A stretch of DNA of 64,000 nucleotides from Anaeramoeba flamelloides (Eukaryota; Metamonada; Anaeramoebidae): the NCBI GenBank assembly GCA_027625915.1, contig JANTQA010000032.1, forward strand, positions 1,798,001 through 1,862,000, in the 5' to 3' direction. Both the position numbers and the translations under genes were made by a program. A model generated the notes under the pieces. That model did not search any database, was not told the origin of the DNA, and saw nothing but the letters and a program-made list of their open reading frames with translations. Numbering within the stretch: the stretch's first letter is position 1; each line of letters opens with the position of its first letter. Shown here in pieces: positions 55,005 to 64,000 of the stretch.

Positions 55005-55509
55005 TATATTATTTTGTTCTATTTCAATTTTTTATACAATTGTGCCACCAAACAAAAAAATTGGTTAATTTTTTCAATTTGAAGATGAATTTTCAGCTTA
55101 CCAAAAAAAAATAAACGAATTTGATGATTGAAGATTATTTTGTTGAAATTTAAAAGGGGAAATCCTCAATAAAAACGAAAATAGTTAAAAAGTTGCCAAA
55201 TAATATATGAGTCATTATATATATATATATATATGTATGTATATAAGGTATTTCGAAAAAGAAGTGTATTTTTATTCTTTCAAGTGTTTAAAATGTGTCT
55301 AAATAATTGTAATTTAGTGAATTTTAAAGATGTAACTGAATAAACCTCTGTTAATTACTAAAAAATGAAAAAAAAAAAAAAATGGAAAAATATTTACGAT
55401 TATTTTGTAAAGTTGTAAGAAATGTTTATTTATTGATTCATAGTGATCAAGAAAATAATAAACTAATTTTATGAAATATTCACACATTTATTTTTAATAT
55501 AAACTAAAA
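55005..55509. other. Intergenic, no supported gene
   Basis: Contains a short TA/TATG microsatellite (55215-55245). Otherwise A/T-rich. Confidence 0.4.
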
Positions 55510-56029
55510 TTCAAAATTTTCCACACAGCTAAAACGTTCCAAACAATCACAATAATACAATTTCATTGAAATTGGAAATAATTTTGCTTTTTGTAAAATA
55601 TGAAAAATCATTTTTTAATCTTTTTATTTTTTGTTAAAATTTCATTGTTTGAATTAAGTAATTTGTTTCATTGGATGAAAAATTTTATTCAACCATTGAT
55701 ATTATGTTAAAGTCAAGTTGTTCCAAATAGAAGAACTCAAATAAAATTAGTGGGTAGTATCTAAACTTTGATCGATCAATATTCCTCATAGAATTTAAAC
55801 AAATTTTACTAATATATTTTTTTGTTTTGCTCTCTCCAAAATTTTTAACACACCCATGATTTATTTGCATTGATAATTATTTATTTATTGTTTTGCGAGT
55901 ATTGTAATTTATAAAAAAGTGTTACCATTTCAATTAGTGAATGGTTCTAATTTGGTATATCTTCTTGAATTGATAAAATAAGTTTTTTTTTTCACAAATC
56001 GAATTTTGGTGTGTTAAAAATTTTTAATT
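55510..56029 (+). mobile_element. MITE-1, copy 5
   Basis: Ends 'ttcaaaattttccacacag' and 'gtgtgttaaaaatttttaa'. Subfamily partner of 14001-14520. The frame at 55685-55870 is part of it. Confidence 0.8.
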
Positions 56030-57098
56030 GGGGCTTATTTTAATAAAATTCTGATGGAATAATCAAAAAAATAATTTTATTTCACAAAAATATCAAATAT
56101 TCATGAAAAAAGTGACCAAACATTGAAAAAAAAAAAAAAAAGAATTATATTCAATCATTATTTACAAAAATAATGAAATACCCATTGTTAAAAGATTATA
56201 TTAAACCTATTAGGGGAATGTATATTTATTTTAAATTAGTTCATTGTTTGTTTGTATCTGAAATAGGAATTTTATTATTTCAAAAATTTTTGATGAATTT
56301 GATAACCAATTATCAATTAAATTAACTTTTCAAGGTTTAAATTATAATCCACAAAACTCTATCTATAGCATTTTTTAAAAAAGTAAAAATTTTATTTTTA
56401 TATGATTTTGTTCGAATTGCAAATTTTTTAAAGTTTTATCTTTTTATAAAGTGAAAACTATTTTTACAAAGGTTATTTTTCTTAGCACTCCAACCTCTAC
56501 ACCACATTTAAAGGTTGATCCTTCACTTTACTAAAACAGAAAAATTTCAAAAAGTTTTAATTCTGAAAAGTTTTTCACTTTTTTATAATCAAAAACTTGA
56601 GAAAAGTTTTTAAATACAGTCCTCACTTTTTTAAAACTACTGTATTGATAAATTAATTTAATTTTTTAAGAAAAGATAAATACTAGAATAATAAGAAAAA
56701 ATTTCGAAAGGTGTTTTTTGAGATTTGTTTGGGCAATTCTACAATCCCTGTTTGATCTTTTCTTAGTCCAAGTTCCTATAAAGATTATTTGTCAATATTA
56801 ACAATGGAATCGTGGTATTTAAACAATCCTAAAACAAAAAAAAAAATCTCAAAAAATTTAAAATATTATAAATTTTTTTATTTCTATCTTTGGGAATTCA
56901 ATTTTAGATGTACTGTTAAAAAACAAATTATTTTAATAAAATTTAAAAGATCAATATTCTGATCTTGAGATTATTTTAAATTAAAATAAAAAAATAAAAA
57001 AAAAAAATTACAAATTAAAAAAATTTGCGGATTGCTAAATTGTGTGATTTGTTTTGGTTTGTGATAAAAAAAAAAGTAAATAAATCCAAATAAGCCAA
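56030..57098. other. 3' flank of the eS1 gene
   Basis: Mostly A/T-rich DNA without a supported gene. Plus-strand frames around 56200-56360 look slightly like broken coding sequence but carry no motif. Confidence 0.35.
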
Positions 57099-58387
57099 TT
57101 AATTTTTTTTCTTTTTATTACCACCTCTTTTCTTTTTTTTTCTATTGACTTTCTTACCAGTCTCTTTTTTTTTCTTTGTTTCAAATCCATGTAATTTAAG
57201 GATTGTGTCAACATCAACCTTTGGTGTTTTTAAAACTTTCATCTTTCTCAGATAGACATTTTGTAATGGGAAAACACTTTGGCATTGCTTTGTGATTTCT
57301 TTTGGGACAGATTCAGAAATCAGTTTGAGAGTTAATTCCTTTAGTGTACAGTTTGATTCTTTGATCATGATGTTAACCATTCTTCTTCTAATTTCTCTTA
57401 CTTGTGAGCTTTGCGCATAGCATGTTTTTTTGACTTGGTTTCGATCTTTTTTTGTAAATCCAATACAGAAGACTCTGACAGTATAGCCTTTGGATTAATA
57501 GGAATTATTTTTGTAGAGGTTTGGTTGTTTGTTTTTTTTTATTGTTTGTTGTTTTTTGTTTATTGTTTGTTGTTGGTGGATTTTGAAAGGAAAAGAATAA
57601 AAGTAATTATTATATTTTGTTATTGAGGTCAAAATTAGAAAAGGTTTCAAGGAGAAAGAGTTTATTTTAAGATTGAGAGCTAAAACCAAAAAAAAAAAAA
57701 AATAAAGCAACAAAAAAAAGTAAAAGAAATCCAAAAAAAGTTTTTTTTTTTAATCAATCAAAAAAAAAATTGAAAAACAATCCCAAATTTTGAAGTTCAC
57801 TTTGTTTTTATGATTTTTTTTCTAAAGATCATTTGATAAATATTGTTTTGAAAAAACAAAAAAATAAAGAAAAAAGAAAAAAAAACAATAATTCATCTAT
57901 TTTTTCTTTTTGTTGAATTCTCGAGTGCTTTTCTTTATTAAATAAATTTCTTGAAGGAATAAAAAAAGAAAAAGAAAAAGAAAAAGAAGAAATACTTACC
58001 ATCAGTGGTTTTTACATTTACAACAGCTTCAATTAAGGTATGGTATTTAACAACAAGAGATTGGACTTTGTCGTTTGTTAATCTCATTCCATAAAAGTTA
58101 GTGAAACAGTTAGTACCAGAAACATGCTCGACACGGAATTTAAATTGCATATAGGATTTTCTTTCATCTTTATTAAGATCACCCAAACTTACTTCAAACA
58201 TTCTTTTGTCTAATTGTTGTTCAGAAGTTTTACCACCTCCAGTTGGATTGACACATGTTTTTCCAATTTGAGTTTCTCGGAAAATGTTTGGTGCTTTAAC
58301 ATCATACCATACTTTTTTTAAAAAGGGATCGGCTTTTTGTTTTCTTCCTTTTTTTCGGAACTGTCGATTTGATTTTCCAATTGTCAT
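57099..58387 (-). CDS. RPS3A: Small-subunit ribosomal protein eS1 (RPS3A)
   Basis: Exons 58387-58000 and 57487-57099 give 258 aa (human 264). Exon 1 starts 'MTIGKSNRQFRKKGRK' and has 'VWYDVKAPNIF', 'IGKTCVNPTGGGKT' and 'RMFEVSLGDLNKDE'. It ends 'EAVVNVKTTDG' at a G|GTAAGT donor. Exon 2 continues in phase with 'YTVRVFCIGFTKKDRNQVKK', 'CYAQSSQVREIRRRM' and 'LISESVPKEITKQCQSVFPL', all close to human eS1. The tail is Lys-rich rather than ending in the animal 'ERADGYEPP' type. eS1 sits near the mRNA exit and platform of the 40S subunit. The 512-bp intron (57999-57488) holds the unrelated frames at 57495-57734. Confidence 0.96.
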
Positions 58388-59294
58388 ATTGATGTAGTTA
58401 AATTTTATTGAACAAAAATCAAAAAAGAAATAATAAAAAAAATGAATAAAATTTTACAATTTCATGACAAGAATATCACAAAAATTGTAGTCACTTTTTT
58501 TACTTGACAACACTTTTTTGATTTAGAAATTGTTCCAAATTTTGAAAGGTATGAAAAGATCAAAATTTAATACTGATAATTTCAAGTAAATTGAATAAAA
58601 TTTTTAGCACAATTTCCCATTTTGGTAATCAATTAACTCAACTATGAAAAAAACTCAAGAGGACGAATCTTTTGAAAATTAAAACCAATTTTATAAAGTT
58701 TCTTCTCATTTAAATGAATGGAATGCTTTCTTCAAAGCTAATGTAAAAAAATTTGTAAAGGAAAACAAATTCAAAATTTTAACATATTTCTTTGAATTTA
58801 CGAGTAACTTTCAATTTAAAAGATATTACAATGAAAACCTTTAAAAACTGACAAGATGTAAACAACTTTCCACTTTTCGATTTTCATAAAAAGAGTTTTA
58901 AGGTTATTTAAAAGTTAACAAATATATTTCTTTTTGATAACTTTTAAAAAATTCCAATTAAAATTCAAAATGTTATCTTTTGTTAATTTTTTATTTTTTA
59001 CCCTTTTTTTGACTTATAAAAGTTTGTATCAAATATTTGAAATTTGAAAAAATATGAAAGAATATCAGAAACTGAAATCTTGCAGACTGATATTCTGAAA
59101 GTTCAAAAAAGTCTTGAAAATGTTTGTATGGATTGTGATATTCTTGCCGTGTTATGCTTAAGTAGAGGTTTACTTTAATTGAATTTACTCTAGAGCATGA
59201 ACTTGTTTTCCCAACAAAAAAAATATTCTGGAAGTAAAATTCTTTTAGTTGAAAAATACAAATAACAAAAACATCAAGGATCTCTTAATTTCAA
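58388..59294. other. Upstream region of eS1 and gene-free DNA
   Basis: Presumed promoter of the ribosomal gene. No motif was recognised beyond A/T runs. Confidence 0.4.
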
Positions 59295-59725
59295 AACTAA
59301 TTTGTTCCAAAAAATCGAGTTAAGAACCAAATTTTCAGGTGAAAATAGTGATATTACAAATAAAAACACCCTTGAAAGAGTTCCCTCATCTCAGTTACAT
59401 TCACACATTGAGAATTTCTTTTTCAAAAAAATGGGACATTTTCCAACAATTTTTACACTTCTATTATTCTACCAAAATTCAATTTGACAATTCCCAATTC
59501 TCATTTCAAATCTATAAAGGCAAAATAAATTCCTCAGGCTATTTCATATACTGTTTTTAGTTACTGTTACTTTTACAAGTTTGAAATAATTTTTTAACAA
59601 ACAGGCTTGTAATTAAAAATCACTAAAAGTCATTTTTTTGTAAAATTTTCCTTCAAAAATCTATTTGAGGTTTTTTTATTTGTAGTGTTTTTAACTTTGA
59701 AAATTAGTAATTTGTTTACTTCATT
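59295..59725 (-). repeat. Interspersed repeat D, copy 2
   Basis: Reverse complement of the repeat at 26680-27095, with colinear blocks over about 430 bp. The frames at 59302-59560 lie in it and are not genes. Confidence 0.75.
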
Positions 59726-61521
59726 TTATCCAGAATGAGAATTATTTTATAGAGGTGAATCTAATATAGCAGAAGAACTCAACACATTTCCTGGTGGGAT
59801 TAAAGCCCTTGAAAATAATCTAATATCATATTTAATTATAATTTTTTTATTTAATTTTTACGTAAAAATGAAAATAAATTTCGAAAATTTTTCTCAAAAT
59901 GTTATAAATATAATGTAAACAGTAAGAGATTTTTTAGAAATAAAAAAAATCTGATAATTTTTAATTATTAATAAATTGATAAAACTGTAACAAAAAGTTT
60001 TAAAATTTTGAAATTTTGTATAAATTCATTTGAGAAAGATCAAACTAAATTGAAATTCTTCACATTTTGAAAAAAAAGTACAATCAGGAAGCTTCTTCGA
60101 TTTTCTAAAAATGATATTTCAATTAATTTAGATTAAATATTTTTCAGTTTAGTTCTCACAATCCGTACAATGTTTAGAAATAAAGTTATTATTATTATCA
60201 TTATCCAAGAAGAAGTGGAAATTACACTTTGAGAATCCTTATATTTTAATTACCTTTCAGAAATTTAATCAAGAGATCAAAAATTTCCATTTTATAGATT
60301 AACAAAAATAATTTTAAAGTATATATCTGTTTATAATTATTGTATTAGAATTTTATTTTTAATTTTTATAAGAAAAATCAATCTATCTTTTTCATAAGAA
60401 AGGATATACCTCTAAAAATGATCAATATTTTCTGTTATTTCTTAATTGTTATATTTTAAATATTAAGGACCAAATCTTATTGGAATTTTTATTTATTACA
60501 TAATAATATTTATTCAAGAAATTTTTAAATATAATGAATTTTAACAATATTAGACTTGAAGGATACTTACCTATTTTTGATTAATAACTTTTTTTTGGTT
60601 TTTAATTTTTTGAAAATATTTTTGTACCTTCCAACTGGTAGAATGTAATAACTCTTGATTTATTAATTATAATTTTTTTTTTTTTTCGAAACTTTAGTTT
60701 TTGTGAATTTCTATGTATTTTAAAATTAATTCATTTATTGAATCTAATTAATTTTCCAAGAAAAGTTAGATAAAGTTTTTCAATTTATTTTAAGTTTAAA
60801 TTTGTTTTTTTCTAAATAAAAATTACACAATTTTGAATTTTAAATTCTGTTTTGTAAATAAGAACTTTTATGTCTAGATTTCTTTTGTATCTCCCTCTCT
60901 TAAATATATTAATTCATTTATTTAAATAATTTAGGTTTGGAATATTAAATATATATTTCATACTCATATGTTAATTGAATTAATAAATAAAAAAATAAAT
61001 AATCTAATTTTCAAACTATTTAAATGTTAATAAAGTATTATTGAATAATTTTTTATAATTGTAAATAGTTTCTTTTGTCTTTTTTAGATTATCTACAAAA
61101 AGCAAAATTTATTCCCAATAAATTCAAAAAAAATAGTTAATCTTAGATAAATCTAAATAAATTTTTTATATATCTTTATTGGGTTTTGATCTAAATCGAA
61201 CAATTATTTGATATTTTAAAATAATTTTTTTATATATATTTTTTATATCCCCTTTTATAAAAAAAATTATTTTTTCTTCAGAAAATGAGAACTTTTACAT
61301 GTGTAACTAATTGATTCGGTATTGATTTTTTTAAAAAAAATCTATTTTTTTTTATAAAAATTTGAAGTTTAGAAGGGTATTTTTTGTATGAATATGAACT
61401 TGGAAAAAGTGTTTATTTTCCCATAAAATTTAAATAAATATTATATTGGTTGATTGAAAAAAAAATTAATTTTTAATTTGGATATGGTTTTTTTGAGTGA
61501 AATTGAATTCTTAAACTAAAA
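59726..61521. other. Gene-free A/T-rich region
   Basis: No frame, RNA gene or repeat end was recognised. Confidence 0.4.
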
Positions 61522-62040
61522 TTCCGAAATTTTGGCACATTTAAAACAGTTACATGAATCAAATTGTGGCCATTTCATTGAATTTGGAAATAATTTTGAA
61601 TTTTATTAAAAATATTTTTTTATTTTTACATTTTTTGACTTTTACTTGTCTGTTTTCTTTTTTTCCAATTAAGATATCTGTTTCGGAAGATATGGAATTT
61701 TACAAATGATTGATATTAGGTTAATTGATGAGTTAATTAAATAGAAATATCACATAAAATTCACTGATGGTATCTTATAATTTGATTAATTAATAATTTT
61801 TAGTGAAATTTGAACAAATTTACCAATACATTTTTTGTACCGATCGTTTCATCATTGTGAACACATTTTTTTTTTTTTTCTCGTTATATATTTTTTTCAT
61901 TGTTTTGATAAACATGATTACTTCAAAAAATATTACTACTTGGTAATTTAAAGGTGTTTTTATACCTAGTTTGGATAAATACAAAAAATGTAAGTTTTTT
62001 TGTTTATTTTTGATTTTTTGTATTTCCAAATTTTTGGGAT
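61522..62040 (+). mobile_element. MITE-1, copy 6
   Basis: Ends 'ttccgaaattttggcacatt' and 'atttccaaatttttggga'. The interior is more diverged than in copies 3 and 4. Confidence 0.75.
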
Positions 62041-62519
62041 AGGATTTTATAAACAATTTATTAAACAGTGTGGAAAATATTTAATATTTTATCACACCAA
62101 CAAAACATTTTCCAATTTTTAAGTTCTAAAAAAGCTATAAAAACTTTACAAAAGATTTTACATTTGTGATCTTTTGTGAAAAAAAAGGTTCAATAGAAAA
62201 TAGTTCAACAAGTTTTTTAATATATAAATTTAACAGAATCTGAAAACATAAAGCCAAATAAATTAATCAAGGAAACAAATTAACTTCAAACAATAATTCT
62301 TTACGTGTATTTGAATTATAAACAGGAAAAATTTTCATTTCATTTTCACTTTCCTTTTTTAATCTATGGCACAAAATACAACCTATCTCTTTGATAACTC
62401 AATTTAGTTAAGAACAATCTGGGAAAGGAAGTGAAAAATAACGTCAAATAATAATTGGTTTATACTAATTTCAATAATATTAATGAATACAATTGACATT
62501 CTCTTTTGATGTTAGAAAC

Positions 62520-63000
62520 CATGACCATTTGGGAAAAAAGTGAAACGCGGTTTTTCATTGGGAACAGTACCTGAGAATGAAACGTAAAATCAATAAAAAA
62601 AGAAACCAATTAACTTCAAATAATAATCCATTATATTATTTTCAATCAAACCAACTGAACACAATTTAAATCTACTTAAATATCCAAATCTGAAAAGTGG
62701 TATTGGAGATCTCAACAATAATCAATTATTTTCATAAAATTATTAATAAATAGATCAACCAAAGAAAAAGCCTAGAATACATAAAAGAATATATCGTAAA
62801 AAAGTTGTATTGAAAATAATCCTCCATTTTGTATTTAAAATTAATTTATTTCTTCTTTAATTAGTTGGTTTTACTTTTTATTTCCAGTTTCATTGATTTC
62901 TATGATTTCTGTGATTTCTGTGATTATATTAAGAAGTGTTCAATTAAAAATCTTGTTGAACTTTTTTTCACAAATGGTCACTTATGTTTTATTATATCAA
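62520..63000 (+). repeat. Repeat G, copy 4
   Basis: Diverged copy sharing ordered blocks with 3740-4830 and 42430-43120. No coding sequence. Confidence 0.5.
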
Positions 63001-63667
63001 AAGAAAAATATCAATGATAAAAAAATCTTTTCAATAATTGGAAATCTTTTACTTTTAACCTTCCAAATAGTTACTTTTTAAAAAAATAATAATAAAAAAT
63101 AATCAAAAGCAAGATAAAATAAATTAAAATGATATCAAAACAATTTTTATTCTAATCACCATTAATCTTTTATTTATCAATTACGAATGGTTTCAAAGAA
63201 AAACTATTATACTCATTCCATAAAGTACGTCAAATAACTTTAATACTCGAAATGATTTTTTTTTTAAAAAAAAAAATTATGATATTTTTTTGTAAATATC
63301 ACAAAAGATATTTACTATATTAAATCCATTTTAAAAAAGCTTGGAAAAAAAAGTTGTCAAAAGAATATATGTCCTGTTGATAAACACACCTATCAGCATT
63401 ATTTCTAGGGTTGTATAGAAATCTTTTTTAATTCGCTTGATTAAAAGGAATTTTTTACTTTGCAATCGATCTTACAACCTATCGTAATCTGCCCATCGAA
63501 ACAATTTCCATTATTTTTGAAAATAATTGCCTGAATATTATTAAAAATTATTTACTTCATATTAAATTCTGAAATAATTAAATGTTAAATTAATAAGACA
63601 AAATATTTTCTTGTTTTGGGTTAAGTACTGTAATTACAGTAGATTGCATTCTGTTCCCTTTTACGCT

Positions 63668-63745
63668 CTTCTATTCGAATCTCTTCTATTCGAATCTATT
63701 CTATTCTATTCTATTCTATTTGATTCGATTCGATTCGATTCGATT
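63668..63745 (+). repeat. TATTC/GATTC 5-bp tandem repeat
   Basis: 'tctattcgaatctcttctat' variants turn into pure 'ctatt' units, then 'cgatt' units. A simple-sequence tract changing unit midway. Confidence 0.85.
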
Positions 63746-63809
63746 GAGGTATTATTCTGTTGACATTTGACGAGTTCATAGATTAATGTGTGTTATTGCC
63801 AAATTTATT

Positions 63810-64000
63810 TTATAGTTCAATAATGGGATTGGAAAAAAAATTTTCAGAATAATTATTGTTAAATTCATTATTGTTATGAAAGAATCCAAAACAGTCAATA
63901 CTGTCTAAATAAGTGACGAAGTCGCCGTATTCTTGGTAGTTTGGTTTACCAAATAAGTCATTGTCAATTGTCAAGGGCAAATCAATAAAACCGTCTTCGA
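63810..64000 (-). CDS. C-terminal end of an unidentified gene (cut by the window edge)
   Basis: The minus strand is open from the right edge to TAA at 63812-63810, giving the last 63 codons or so: 'EDGFIDLPLTIDNDLFGK', 'YGDFVTYLDSIDCFGFF' and an Asn-rich end 'NNYSENFFSNPIIEL'. The composition (acidic, aromatic, then Asn-rich) resembles C-termini of transcription regulators, but no domain is visible. Base composition is clearly less A/T-biased than in the intergenic DNA beside it, which supports real coding. Confidence 0.6.
   Translation of the reverse strand, partial: EDGFIDLPLTIDNDLFGKPNYQEYGDFVTYLDSIDCFGFFHNNNEFNNNYSENFFSNPIIEL

Larger units (their letters stand above)
62041..63809. other. 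Gene-free region with repeat G and a tandem tract
   Basis: Positions 62520-63000 align with repeat G blocks ('aataatccattatattattt', 'aattaaaaatcttgttgaac'), and 62330-62400 resembles the foldback family at 28650 and 39590. A 5-bp tandem tract lies at 63668-63745. The frame at 62893-63081 falls in repeat G. Confidence 0.45.

Noticed and set aside
57495-57734. Minus-strand frame between the eS1 exons
   Set aside because: It falls in the eS1 intron and reads T-rich low-complexity sequence.

Overview
The window is nuclear DNA of a very A+T-rich protist. GT-AG introns split several genes, A and T homopolymers are everywhere, and all three stop codons end genes, so the standard code fits. Coding regions carry long Lys/Glu runs. 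An ankyrin-BTB protein, a vWA plus alpha-kinase-like protein and abundant short repeats suggest an amoeboid lineage such as Anaeramoeba. That assignment rests on style, not on a marker comparison.

Host genes, left to right: an ankyrin-repeat/BTB protein (minus; exons 7724-4929 and 1567-731); a RanBPM/Gid1-like SPRY-LisH-CTLH protein (plus; 11399-13260); the proteasome ubiquitin receptor Rpn10 (minus; exons 28103-27584 and 20373-19403); a vWA/alpha-kinase-like protein with a degenerate catalytic site (minus; 35838-33258); a p24/TMED cargo receptor (plus; 40084-40911); a bacterial-type HD-domain dNTPase (plus; 43646-45928); a possible small multi-exon gene (minus; 49097-48759); a bZIP transcription factor (plus; 51997-53256); ribosomal protein eS1 (minus; 58387-57099); and the 3' end of an unidentified gene (minus; 64000-63810). 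They are independent transcription units with no operon-like order. Gid1-like and Rpn10 both belong to ubiquitin-proteasome turnover, but nothing shows that their proximity matters.

The spaces between genes, and two unusually large introns, are filled with mobile DNA. Most introns here are about 190-510 bp, but the ankyrin-BTB and Rpn10 genes appear to hold introns of 3361 and 7210 bp, with matching splice phase and continuous domain alignment across each gap. The mobile DNA includes a 5'-truncated APE-type LINE (16089-18942) with a long target duplication, several LINE 3' tails, a tRNA-derived SINE with a 17-bp target duplication, and two Tc1/mariner-like MITE families (about 520 bp in six copies; about 200 bp in seven copies, one inside the LINE). 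There is also a TTAA-flanked element, several other inverted-repeat elements, a family built of strings of hairpins, and long interspersed repeats of unknown class.

No CRISPR array, rRNA, intact tRNA or virus-like element was recognised. The most notable items are the two element-packed introns, the hairpin-string family, the alpha-kinase-like protein that lost its catalytic acids, the bacterial-type dNTPase, and a consensus CRE site upstream of the bZIP gene.
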